Source: an uncultured Bacteroidia bacterium
GTDB taxonomy: Bacteria; Bacteroidota; Bacteroidia; Bacteroidales; UBA932
Length of the DNA: 64,000 bases
Assembly: GCA_902801205.1 (NCBI GenBank)
Contig: CADCHE010000013.1
Span: forward strand, 53,726-117,725
Direction: 5' to 3'
Shown here: piece after piece, positions 35,339 through 44,984 of the stretch
Layout of the letters: each line of letters starts with the position of its first letter
Position numbering within the stretch: the stretch's first letter is position 1
Notes under the pieces: generated by a model
What the model was told of the DNA's origin: nothing
The model's input: only the letters and a program-made list of their open reading frames with translations
Databases searched by the model: none
Translations under genes and position numbers: made by a program

Positions 35339-37183
35339 ATGAAAAAGTCAACGATTATACTGAGCGTGGCGCTCCTTTTCGGAACGGTTTCCTGCAATGT
35401 CCTGGACACGCCTGCCGCCTCCTCCTTCGAAGAAGAGAGCATCTATTCCAGCTATGCCCTGGCGGAACGGGCCGTGTGGGGCATCAGCGAGGTGTTCGCG
35501 GAGAACAACTCCTATGTCAACCGGTTCCTGTGCTGGTACGGTTTCAACACTGACATCGAGTGGTACACCGATTACAAGCCCACCAACAACAAGGACAGGA
35601 TCGCCCTGTACGACCTGCTCCCGACGAATACGGAACTGAACACGTCGCCCGAGAACATGTACTCCCTGCTGTACCGGGGCATCGAACGGGCCAACCTGGT
35701 CATCTACGGCCTGCATCAGCACGCAGACCTCGAAGGGAATGCGGACATGCGCTATCTTCTGGGCCAGGCCCTGACGCTCCGTTCCTTCATCTACTATGAA
35801 CTCACGAAGGCCTGGGGGGACGTTCCGGCACGGTTCGAGCCCATCGCCCCGAACACCATCTACATCCCCAAGTCCAGCCGGAACGTAATCTACAAGCGCA
35901 TCCTGGCCGACTTGGAAGAGGCGATCCCGTATCTTCCGTATCCCGGCTCCTCCAGCCGTACCGACGCGGTCAACAAGGTTTTCGCCGAGGGCCTGTACGC
36001 CCGGATCGCCCTGGCGGCCTCCGGTTATGCGCTGCGCCCCGGAACGGGCGGCGGCGACGACGCGAAGGATGTGAATACCGGCGCCCTGGGCACCGTGCGC
36101 CTCTCCTCCGATCCGGACCTGGCGGCAAGCGTGCTCTATCCCAAGGCCCTGTCCTACCTGGAGGATGCCATCCGCAGCGGCTCCTGCAAGCTGGATCCTT
36201 CCCTGGAAGCGTACTGGAAGCGCCAGAATGCGAAGGATAACCTCGTCTTCGACGGAGAGACGCTCTATGTCATTCCGTTCGGCGACCAGCGCGGCCGCTG
36301 GAACTACACGTACGCCATCCGCTCCGACGGTTCGTCCTATACCAAGGGCGAGAGCCGCGGAGGACAGGTGGGACCGCTTCCGAACTTCTACTTCAAGTTC
36401 GATGCGAACGATGTCCGCCGTGACCTGACCTGTGTCAACTGGAAATACAATTCCAGTGACACGCCCGTCAGCGCCGGCATCGCGAAGTGGTATTTCGGAA
36501 AATACCGTTTCGACTGGATGGGCGGCGGCCAAGGCTATGACGGCACCATCAACGACGGTGTGAAGCCGGTGGTGATGCGCTACGCCGACATCCTGCTGAT
36601 GGCGGCCGAAATCGCCAACGAACTCGGCAGCCTGTCCGATGCCAAGACCTACCTGCTGGCGGTCCGCAAACGCGCTTTCACCGGCCATGAGGACGAGGCG
36701 CAGGCCTATGTGGACGCCATCTCCGACAAGGAAGCCATGTTCAAGGCGATCGTCGACGAGCGCGCCTTCGAATTCTGCGGCGAGTTCCTCCGCAAGGGCG
36801 ACCTGATCCGCTGGAACCTCCTGAAGACGAAGATGGATGAAGCGAAGGAAGACCTGCGGAAGCTGCGTGACCTCGAAGGTCCCTACGCCTACCTGAGCGG
36901 CGGCGTCTACACGCGTGTCGCCCCGGACCGGAAGTCCCTGCTGTTCTACGGCTTCAATCCCGGCGAGGACCAGGACATGGGGCCGCTCGGCTGGAAGCAC
37001 GATAAGACCTACATCACCAAAGTCGTCGACGGCGAGGGGAAGGAGACCGGTCTGTACGACGCCCGCATCGAGGGCCTTTACACGAACAACCCGGAGGAAT
37101 ACATGTTCTGGCCGATCCTGGACCAGACCCTTTCCAACAGCCAGGGCTATGTGAAGAATGACTATGCCTACGCATCCAAATAA
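35339..37183 (+). CDS. SusD/RagB-type surface glycan-binding lipoprotein
   Basis: 614 aa with the lipoprotein signal ALLFGTVSCNVLDTP. Family features are the N-terminal SusD-like helices (TELNTSPENMYSLLYRGIERAN), the FIYYELTKAWGDVP block and the C-terminal VMRYADILLMAAEIANEL and DERAFEFCGEFLRKGDLIRW motifs. It forms the lid over the SusC barrel and binds pectic oligosaccharides. The gene follows susC by 13 bases. Confidence 0.96.
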   Translation: MKKSTIILSVALLFGTVSCNVLDTPAASSFEEESIYSSYALAERAVWGISEVFAENNSYVNRFLCWYGFNTDIEWYTDYKPTNNKDRIALYDLLPTNTELNTSPENMYSLLYRGIERANLVIYGLHQHADLEGNADMRYLLGQALTLRSFIYYELTKAWGDVPARFEPIAPNTIYIPKSSRNVIYKRILADLEEAIPYLPYPGSSSRTDAVNKVFAEGLYARIALAASGYALRPGTGGGDDAKDVNTGALGTVRLSSDPDLAASVLYPKALSYLEDAIRSGSCKLDPSLEAYWKRQNAKDNLVFDGETLYVIPFGDQRGRWNYTYAIRSDGSSYTKGESRGGQVGPLPNFYFKFDANDVRRDLTCVNWKYNSSDTPVSAGIAKWYFGKYRFDWMGGGQGYDGTINDGVKPVVMRYADILLMAAEIANELGSLSDAKTYLLAVRKRAFTGHEDEAQAYVDAISDKEAMFKAIVDERAFEFCGEFLRKGDLIRWNLLKTKMDEAKEDLRKLRDLEGPYAYLSGGVYTRVAPDRKSLLFYGFNPGEDQDMGPLGWKHDKTYITKVVDGEGKETGLYDARIEGLYTNNPEEYMFWPILDQTLSNSQGYVKNDYAYASK

Positions 37184-39712
37184 AGTAGAAAGAATATGAG
37201 ACACAATATCCTCAAATATGCGTTCCTCGCAGTCTTGGGCGCCTTCTCGCTGACAGGATGTTTCAAGGAAGAAACCTTCGACGAGATCACCGAACTGGAC
37301 CTGTCGCGCTGCATGATGCCGCGGGAACTCGGCGCAGAGGTGGAGAATGGAGACGAGGTCACTTTCACCTGGACGGTGACCAAGGAAGCCGCCACCTATA
37401 CGCTCTCGCTCAGCGAGGACGAGGGGTTCGCCAGCACCGCCGGCGAATATGACGTGGCAGCGGGCGACGTACCCTTCAAGGTCCGCCTCTCGGCCGACAA
37501 GACGTACTACTGGCGGGTGCAGGCGCACAGCCCGCGCCTGGCCGATTCCAAGTGGGCGGCCGCATACGGACCGGTCAGCACCTCCGCCGTCCGCAGCAGC
37601 CTGAACCCCACGGTGGCGGACCGGACGTCCAGCAGCGTTTCGCTGGCATGGGACGATGCCGCCGACAAGGCGGACCTGACGTCTGTCTGGGCGGAACCGC
37701 TCGTGATGGGCGCGGGTGACGAGCGGATCGTCATCCCCGTCACCTCTGATGAAATCGCCGCCTGCGCGAAGACCGTCAGCGGTCTGTCCGCCGGCAAGGA
37801 ATACAAGTTCACCCTGGTGTTCGGAAAGGCTGGTGCGCGCGGCGCCGTCGTCGCCTGCACGCGGCCCGACATGGGGGATGGGGTGATTACCGTCAGCACC
37901 GCTGCCGGGCTGATCAGTGCCATCGACAAGGCCGGCGCTCCCGTCCGCGTGGAGATCGCCTACAGCGAGGACCCGATCGACCTGAAGGGTGCGTATCCCG
38001 ATCCGAAGGCCGAATCCATCTCCGTCACCGGAGACCTGTACCTCTATGGCCATTCCACGGCCGACGGCAAGAAGCCGGTCGTCAATTATGCCAACTTCAA
38101 GCTCGCCTCCGGTGCGAAGACCATCCATTTCGAGGACATCGCTTTCGAAGGGGACGGCGCCGGCTGCCTGTTCGACAATGAATCGGCCGGCCTGACCGCC
38201 TTCGAACTCGTGAACTGCGAGCTCTCCGGCTATGGCAAGGGCTTCTATTCCGTGGCGGATGGCGCGGCGGATACCGGTGCGGCTTCCTTCCTGGTGGAAG
38301 GATGCTACATGCATGACATCAACGCCGACGGCAAGACGGGCGGCGACTTCCTGGACATCCGTGACGGCCTGACCGGCGACATTGTGATCCGCCGTTCGAC
38401 TTTCTACGCCTGTGCACGCAGCTTTATCCGCCTGACGAACAAGGCGCATGTGGGAACGGTGCTCCTGGAGAACTGTACCTTCAACTATGTGACGGCGACG
38501 CCCTCCTCCAGCAACAACCGGGGGATTTTCAGCGTGAGCGTCTCGACGGGCGCGACCAGCGTCAAGGCCGTCAAGAATGTCTTCCTCAACGAGGTCAATG
38601 ACGCGGAGAAGTCCAAGACGGCCGCCAAGGATTGCTGGATCCGCCTGTGCCGCAGCTCGAACGACTCCTTCCGGCCGGATTGCTCCGGCAACGTCTACTA
38701 CAACGTGGGCCTGGGCTTCATGTACTCCACAGCGCTCGACCCGGCGAATCCGGCGGAAATCGTCTCCAACGGCGATGCGTTCGAACCCGTGGCGATGAAG
38801 GATGCGGAAGTGCTGAAGGAAGACCCGTGTGTGAATTCCGCCGCCGGGAAACTGTATCTCTCTTCTGCCGGCGGGCGGATCGTGGCCCTCAAGGCCGGTG
38901 ACCCGCGCTGGTGGAACGCCGTACAGCCGGAAGTCATCCGCGAGAAGGAACTGACGGTCCAGGAAGAGGATTATACCTGGGACTTCACCCAGAAGACCAT
39001 CTATGACACCGAAGACCTCGAGCTGACGACGATCATCGGCAATGCCCGGATCTTCGCGACGGAAGAGGATCCTGCACATGTGCTGATGTCGAGAGGAATC
39101 GGATTCGATTCCGCCGCGGCCCTCGGTACCGACGGCGTGCCCACATCTTCCGCCGTCGAGATCCTGACGAAGGGGTACGGCGCCGTCAAGGTAACGGCCG
39201 TGAGTTCCGACGGCCTGGGCACCGTGCAGGTGCTCGCCGGCGGTGACCGTTATGCCGTCCTCGCCGACGGGGAGGAGCACACGGTCCTGCTGGGCGACCT
39301 CACGGGCGAGAACAGCATCTATGTGGTCGCTGGATCCGCCGTGCTGCTCCAGAAGGTCACTTGGACCAAGGACCTGACGCCCGATGCGGCCCTCGAGGCG
39401 CTCGCCGCCCCCAAGGTGACCGTGACGCCGTCCAAGCTCGATGAAGGCACCGCGGAAGACGTGACCGTCAGCTGGGCGGCCGTCGCGAACGCCGCCGACT
39501 ACGTGTTTACGTTCGACGGCAAGGAGCAGGTGCTCACCGAAACGTCCTTCACGCTGGCAGCCGCCGACGTCGCGGCGCTTCCGGTCGGCGAGCATGCGAT
39601 TACCGTAACCGCCCGTCCGGTGCCCACATCCAGCAAATACGCGGCCTCTGCGGCCGCCGAGGCCACGCTGCAGATCAACAAGGTGGTTTCCGGCGGGGAA
39701 GTGATCCTTGCC

Positions 39713-40112
39713 TGGGACTTCTCGTCCGCAGCCTGGCAGTCGGCCCTCGAGGCGGACGCCGCTTCCGCGAAGGGAACCAACCAGGCGAACTGGACGGTCT
39801 CCGTCGATGGCCTGACCTACACCAGCGGCAGCAAGAACGGCAAGTGGGACGCCAGCGGCTACATCCAGCCGAACGGCAGCGGCAGCACCACCGAGCGCGT
39901 CTTCACGGTTCACGGCGCCGGAAGACGGCGTGCTGATCGTGACGGCGTCTTCCGCCAAGAGCGGTGAAGCCCGCAATGTCGCGGTCGTGGATGCCGGTGG
40001 CGCGGAGAGGACCTTGAGCGTCGATGAAAGGGCCGACCTCGAATTCGAGGTGAAGGCCGGCGAAGTCGCCATCTACCCGAAGGCGGGTGTCCGCTTCTAT
40101 GTCATCCAGTTC
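39713..40112 (+). repeat. C-terminal binding module, copy 1
   Basis: Copy 1 of an approximately 400-bp direct repeat, offset 433 bp from copy 2 and almost identical over the first ~190 bp. It encodes a WDFSSAAW...TASSAKSGEARNV-type module. The frameshift site is the 7-mer TTCACGG occurring twice in tandem at 39902-39915. Confidence 0.85.
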
Positions 40113-40145
40113 AAGTATACGAAACCCGCCGCGACCCCGCAGGAG

Positions 40146-40557
40146 TGGGACTTCTCGTCCGCCGCCTGGCAGTCGGCCCTCGAGGCGGGTGCCGCTTCCG
40201 CGAAGGGCAGCAACCAGGCGAACTGGACGGTCTCCGTCGACGGCCTGACCTACACCAGCGGCAGCAAGAACGGCAAGTGGGACGCCAGCGGCTACATCCA
40301 GCCGAACGGCAGCGGCAGCACCACCGAGCGCGTCTTCACGCTTCACGTTCACGGCGCCTGCCGACGGAAAGCTGATTGTGACGGCGTCTTCCGCCAAGAG
40401 CGGTGAAGCCCGCAATGTCGCGGTCGTGGATGCCGGCGGGGAAGAAAGGACCCAGAGCGTCGATGCCCAAGCCGAGTTGACCTTCGAGATCCAGGCGGGC
40501 GACGTGGCCATCTATCCGAAGGCGGGCATCCGTTTCTACAAAATCGCTTTTGAACCG
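40146..40557 (+). repeat. C-terminal binding module, copy 2
   Basis: Copy 2 of the module. It is nearly identical in the first half and more divergent after the GEARNVAVVDAGG segment. The frameshift site holds three TTCACG hexamers at 40335-40353, one pair separated by an extra C, giving a net +1 shift. Confidence 0.85.
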
Positions 40558-40619
40558 TAAATATTCCGACGGAGCCGGGGGCATCGCCCCTGGCTCCCAA
40601 CATCATTGATACTGAAACC

Positions 40620-42035
40620 ATGACATTCATTGACAAGGACTTCCTGCTCCGGAGCGAGACCGCCCGGATGCTGTACCACGAACATGCGGCGAAGATGCCG
40701 ATCATCGACTACCACTGCCATCTGGTGCCGCAGCAGATCGCCGAGAACATCCAGTTCCGCGACATCACGCAGCTCTGGCTGGTGGACGGCCATTATGGCG
40801 ACCACTACAAATGGCGCGCGATGCGGGCCAATGGCGTTCCGGAAGAACACATTACCGGCGGCGTCAGAACGCCCTGGGAGACCTTCGAAAAGTGGGCGGA
40901 GACGGTTCCGTATACCATGCGTAACCCGCTCTACCACTGGACGCACCTGGAGCTGAGCCGCGTCTTCGGGATCGACAAGCTGCTTTCGCCTGCTACCGCA
41001 CGGGAAATTTTCGACGCCTGCAACGCCATGCTGGCCACGGACGCGTTCCGCGGGCAGGCCCTGATCCGGAAATTCAACGTGGAGACCGTCTGCACCACGG
41101 ACGATCCGGCGGATGACCTCCGCTGGCACAAGATGATCGCAGAACATCCTTTCGGGACGAAGGTGATTCCGGCGTGGCGGCCCGACAAGGCGATGGCGAT
41201 CGAAGACCCCGTCGCGTACAAGGCTTATTTGAAGCAGCTCGGCGAGGCGGCCGGCAAGGAGATCGACTCCTACACCGACCTTGTGGAGGCCCTGCAGGTC
41301 CGGCACGATTTCTTCGCCTTGATGGGCTGCAAACTCTCGGACCATGGCCTGGAGACGTTCTACGCCGCCGACTACACCCGCCTGGAGATCGAACTGATCT
41401 TCAAGAAGGTGCTGCTCGGAAAGGCGCCGTCCCCGAAGGAGCTGGAGAAGTTCCGCAGCGCCTTCCTGTTCGACATGGCGGTGATGGATGCCGAGGCCGG
41501 CTGGGCGCAGCAGTTCCACGTGGGCGCCATTCGGAACAACAATTCGAAGATGTTCTCGCTGGTCGGCCCCGACACCGGGTACGATGCCATCCACGACCTG
41601 CCCACGGCGGCGGCCGGACACCGTTTCCTGGACCGCCTCGATGCGGCCGGGAAACTGACGAAGACCATCCTTTACTGCTTGAACCCCAAGGACTTCGAGG
41701 TGATGACCACGATGGCGTACACCTTCAACGACGGTACCTTCCCCGGGAAGATGCAGCTGGGTTCGGGCTGGTGGTTCCTCGACCAGGAATCCGGCATGCG
41801 GCGCCAGATGGACGCCCTGTCCGTCCTGGGCCTGCTGAGCCGCTTCGTCGGCATGCTGACGGATTCGCGCAGCTTCATCAGCTACCCGCGTCATGAGTAC
41901 TTCCGCCGCATCCTGTGCGACGTGATCGGCGCGGATGTGGAGAGCGGCCGCTTGCCGGCGTCCGAGCTGGACACCATCGGCAAGATGGTGGAAGACATCT
42001 GCTACAACAACGCCAAGCGTTATTTCGACTTCTGA
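40620..42035 (+). CDS. uxaC: Uronate isomerase (glucuronate/galacturonate isomerase)
   Basis: 471 aa of the amidohydrolase-like uronate isomerase family. The N-terminal PIIDYHCHLVPQQIAEN motif carries the HxH metal site. The WRAMRANGVPEEHITG block, CTTDDPADDLRWH and the C-terminal DSRSFISYPRHEYFRRILC are characteristic. It converts galacturonate to tagaturonate (or glucuronate to fructuronate), the first cytoplasmic step for monomers from GH28. Its stop overlaps the uxaA start. Confidence 0.95.
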   Translation: MTFIDKDFLLRSETARMLYHEHAAKMPIIDYHCHLVPQQIAENIQFRDITQLWLVDGHYGDHYKWRAMRANGVPEEHITGGVRTPWETFEKWAETVPYTMRNPLYHWTHLELSRVFGIDKLLSPATAREIFDACNAMLATDAFRGQALIRKFNVETVCTTDDPADDLRWHKMIAEHPFGTKVIPAWRPDKAMAIEDPVAYKAYLKQLGEAAGKEIDSYTDLVEALQVRHDFFALMGCKLSDHGLETFYAADYTRLEIELIFKKVLLGKAPSPKELEKFRSAFLFDMAVMDAEAGWAQQFHVGAIRNNNSKMFSLVGPDTGYDAIHDLPTAAAGHRFLDRLDAAGKLTKTILYCLNPKDFEVMTTMAYTFNDGTFPGKMQLGSGWWFLDQESGMRRQMDALSVLGLLSRFVGMLTDSRSFISYPRHEYFRRILCDVIGADVESGRLPASELDTIGKMVEDICYNNAKRYFDF

Positions 42036-43510
42036 TGAGATACATCCGGATACATCCTGACGACAATGTCGCCGTCGCCCTCGCCGACCTTCGGGCTGGC
42101 GAGGAGGCGGGCGGCGTCGTCCTGCAGAACGATGTGCCACGCGGACACAAGTTCGCGCTCCGGGCGCTTCCGGCGGGGGAGAACGTAGTCAAGTACGGAT
42201 TTCCCATCGGCCACGTGACCCGCGACGCCGGCGCCGGATCGCTGCTGGACCATACCTGCATCAAGACCAACCTGGAGGGGAAGCTCGACTATCGGTACGA
42301 GCCCGCCCTGACGGAAATCGCTCCGACGGCGAAGCGCACGTTCCGCGGCTTCGTCCGCGCCGACGGGCAGGTCGGCATCCGCAACCAGATCTGGATCATC
42401 CCCACCGTGGGTTGCGTGAACGGCATCGCCGAGACGCTCGCCGCGCGCTTCCGCGAGGAAGTGAAGGGGCGTGAGGGATCGGTGGACGCCATCGTGGCCT
42501 TCCCGCACAACTACGGCTGCTCGCAGCTCGGGGACGACCACGAGAACACGCGCAAGATCCTCGCCGACATGGTCCGCCATCCCAATGCGGGCGGCGTCCT
42601 GGTCGTCAGCCTCGGCTGCGAGAACAACCAGCTCGACGCCTTCCGTGACCTGGTCGGCCCGGTCGACGGCGACCGGGTGCGGATGTTCGTCTGCCAGCAG
42701 GTCGAAGACGAGGTGGAGTACGGTCTGGAGCAGCTCCGTGCGATCTTTGCGGCCGCATCCCGGGACGTGCGGACCGAGGTCCCCGTCTCGGAGCTCCGGG
42801 TGGGCCTGAAATGCGGCGGGTCCGACGGCCTGTCCGGTATCACGGCCAATCCGTTGCTCGGTTCCTTCTCCGACTGGATCGTCTCCCAGGGAGGGACGAC
42901 GGTGCTGACGGAGGTGCCGGAGATGTTCGGCGCGGAGACCCTGCTGATGAACCGCTGCCAGGACCGCGCGACCTTTGACGAGACGGTCTCGCTGATCAAC
43001 GGCTTCAAGGAGTATTTCCTCCGCAGCGGCCAGCCGGTCTACGAGAATCCTTCGCCCGGCAACAAGGCGGGCGGCATCTCCACCCTCGAGGAAAAATCCC
43101 TGGGCTGTACCCAGAAGAGCGGACGCAGCATCGTCCGCGGCGTGCTCCCGTACGGGGCGCGTCTCTCCCGGCGCGGGTTGAACCTGCTCAGCGCTCCGGG
43201 AAACGACCTGGTCGCCTCGACGGCCCTGGCGGCCGCCGGCTGCCAGATCGTGCTGTTCACGACCGGCCGCGGAACCCCGTTCGGCACCTTCGTACCCACG
43301 CTGAAGGTGTCCACCAACACGCCGCTTTCGGTTCGGAAAACGGGCTGGATCGACTTCAACGCCGGCGTCCTCGTCGAGGATGCGACGATGGAGGAAGTCT
43401 CCCGGGCCTTCATCGAGAAGGTGCTTTCCGTCGCCGGCGGTGCACCCGTGAAAAGCGAGGAGAGCGGTTTCCGGGAAATCGCTATTTTCAAGACAGGAGT
43501 CACATTGTAA
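42035..43510 (+). CDS. uxaA: Altronate dehydratase
   Basis: 491 aa. An N-terminal SAF domain (~1-90, starting YIRIHPDDNVAVALADL) is joined to the catalytic UxaA/GarD domain with GFVRADGQVGIRNQIWI, HNYGCSQLGDD and GLKCGGSDGLSGITANP. It converts altronate to 2-keto-3-deoxygluconate. The start at 42035 was chosen over upstream in-frame codons inside uxaC because it matches the family N-terminus and gives a TGATG overlap. Cysteine residues near GCSQ and GCTQKSG fit an iron-dependent enzyme. Confidence 0.95.
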   Translation: MRYIRIHPDDNVAVALADLRAGEEAGGVVLQNDVPRGHKFALRALPAGENVVKYGFPIGHVTRDAGAGSLLDHTCIKTNLEGKLDYRYEPALTEIAPTAKRTFRGFVRADGQVGIRNQIWIIPTVGCVNGIAETLAARFREEVKGREGSVDAIVAFPHNYGCSQLGDDHENTRKILADMVRHPNAGGVLVVSLGCENNQLDAFRDLVGPVDGDRVRMFVCQQVEDEVEYGLEQLRAIFAAASRDVRTEVPVSELRVGLKCGGSDGLSGITANPLLGSFSDWIVSQGGTTVLTEVPEMFGAETLLMNRCQDRATFDETVSLINGFKEYFLRSGQPVYENPSPGNKAGGISTLEEKSLGCTQKSGRSIVRGVLPYGARLSRRGLNLLSAPGNDLVASTALAAAGCQIVLFTTGRGTPFGTFVPTLKVSTNTPLSVRKTGWIDFNAGVLVEDATMEEVSRAFIEKVLSVAGGAPVKSEESGFREIAIFKTGVTL

Positions 43511-43533
43511 TTTTTTAATGCTATCTTTACGAT

Positions 43534-44973
43534 ATGGAAAGATTGAACCGCAGCACTGCACCGCAGGCTAAGAAATATACAGAGCGGGTGATCCAGTTCG
43601 GGGAAGGGAACTTCCTCCGCGCTTTCATTGACTGGATCATCTGGAAGACCAACCAGAAGACCGGCTTCGACGGCGGTGTCGTCGTCGTGCAGCCGATCGA
43701 CCGGGGGCTGGTGTCCGTCCTGAACGAGCAGGACGGCCTCTACCACCTCAATCTGCAGGGCCTCCTGAACGGACAGCCCGTCGACAGCGTCGACATGATC
43801 GATGTCATCACCCGCGGCGTCGACCCGTATGCCGATTTCGCATCCTACATGGCCCTCGCCGAGCAGCCTGAGATCCGCTTCGTCATCTCCAACACGACGG
43901 AGGCCGGCATCGCCTTCGATCCCGCCTGCCGCCTGGAAGACGCTCCTGCGTCGTCCTATCCCGGCAAGCTCACCCAGCTGCTCTACCACCGCTTCGAGAC
44001 CTTCTCCGGCGACCCTTCCAAGGGGCTCATCATCTTCCCGTGCGAACTGATCTTCGAGAACGGCCGGCATCTGAAGGAATGCATCCGGCAGTATATCAGC
44101 CTGTGGCAGCTCCCCGCCGCCTTCTCGGACTGGTTCGAGAACGCCTGCGCCGTCTACAGTACCCTGGTGGATCGGATCGTTCCGGGCTACCCGCGCGATA
44201 CCGTGGCGCAGCTCACGGAGCGGATCGGCATCGAAGACCGCCTGCTTGACAAGGCCGAGATCTTCCACCTCTGGGTCATCGAGGCGCCCGCGTCCGTCGC
44301 GGAAGAGTTCCCGGCCGACAAGGCGGGCTTGAATGTCCTCTTCGTCCCTTCCGAGGCCCCGTATCACGAGCGCAAGGTGACCTTGCTCAACGGCCCGCAT
44401 ACCGTCCTTTCGCCCGTCGGCTACCTGAGTGGCCTGGATACGGTCAAACAGTGCTGTGAGGATCCGGTTGTCGGCGCTTTCGTCCGCAAAGTGATGCATG
44501 AGGAACTGCTTCCGACGCTGAATCTTCCGCGCGAGGAGCTGGAGCAGTTCGCCGCCGACGTGATGGACCGCTTCCGGAATCCCTTCGTCAAGCATTTCGT
44601 CACCAGCATCATGCTGAATTCCTTCCCGAAGTTCCGTACACGCGACCTCCCCGGCCTGAAGACCTATCTGGAACGCAAGGGCAGCCTGCCGCAGGGGATC
44701 GTCCTCGGCCTGGCCGCCATCTGCACCTTTTACAAGGGCGGGAAGCGCGGAGAGGACGAGATCGTTCCGAACGACGACGCGAAGATCGTCTCGCTCCTGC
44801 AGGAACTCTGGGCGACCGGTGATGTGCGTCGCGTGGCGGAAGGCGTCCTGGGTGCTTCCTTCATCTGGGAAGAGGACCTTAATGCCATCCCCGGCCTGAC
44901 CGACCTGCTGGAGAAGGATCTTGCGCTGATCCGCGACAAAGGAATGCGCGCGGCTGTCGAATCCATAATCTGA
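43534..44973 (+). CDS. uxaB: Tagaturonate reductase (altronate oxidoreductase)
   Basis: 479 aa of the mannitol dehydrogenase-like polyol-dehydrogenase family. FGEGNFLRAFIDWIIWK is the UxaB-type N-terminal dinucleotide-binding block, and TLLNGPHTVLSPVGYLSG includes the conserved catalytic Lys-Leu-Asn-His-type region (RKVTLLNGPH). It reduces tagaturonate to altronate with NADH, linking UxaC to UxaA. The 23-base gap before it contains a TATCTTTA that could act as a weak secondary -7 box. Confidence 0.93.
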   Translation: MERLNRSTAPQAKKYTERVIQFGEGNFLRAFIDWIIWKTNQKTGFDGGVVVVQPIDRGLVSVLNEQDGLYHLNLQGLLNGQPVDSVDMIDVITRGVDPYADFASYMALAEQPEIRFVISNTTEAGIAFDPACRLEDAPASSYPGKLTQLLYHRFETFSGDPSKGLIIFPCELIFENGRHLKECIRQYISLWQLPAAFSDWFENACAVYSTLVDRIVPGYPRDTVAQLTERIGIEDRLLDKAEIFHLWVIEAPASVAEEFPADKAGLNVLFVPSEAPYHERKVTLLNGPHTVLSPVGYLSGLDTVKQCCEDPVVGAFVRKVMHEELLPTLNLPREELEQFAADVMDRFRNPFVKHFVTSIMLNSFPKFRTRDLPGLKTYLERKGSLPQGIVLGLAAICTFYKGGKRGEDEIVPNDDAKIVSLLQELWATGDVRRVAEGVLGASFIWEEDLNAIPGLTDLLEKDLALIRDKGMRAAVESII

Positions 44974-44984
44974 CTGTATAAGAA

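Larger units (their letters stand above)
37196..40560 (+). pseudogene. Multi-domain surface glycan-binding lipoprotein with two +1 frameshifts
   Basis: The first 923 codons (37196-39967) encode a lipoprotein (AFSLTGCFKEE) with two fibronectin III-like domains (~40-220) and a right-handed beta-helix region of the DUF4957/DUF5123 type (~225-580). A carbohydrate-binding-like module starts YTWDFTQKTIYD, and another FnIII-like domain follows. Two near-identical C-terminal modules begin WDFSSAAWQSALEA. In both, the frame slips +1 just after TERVFT, at short TTCACG repeats, and each slip leads to a stop at ...GVFRQER. The correct continuation (APEDGVLIV / APADGKLIV ...) is open in the next frame, and the last piece ends at 40560. 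The position right after SusD suits a SusE/F-like surface pectin-binding protein. Confidence 0.75.

Noticed and set aside
35348-40072. A 1574-codon minus-strand open frame opposite susD and the glycan-binding protein
   Set aside because: It is an antisense shadow produced by GC-rich codon use. The plus strand carries recognisable SusD and surface-protein domains, and the antisense peptide shows no coherent domain.
43511-43533. An internal promoter before uxaB (TATCTTTA)
   Set aside because: It deviates from TAnnTTTG at the last base and sits in a 23-base gap; too weak to list as a promoter.
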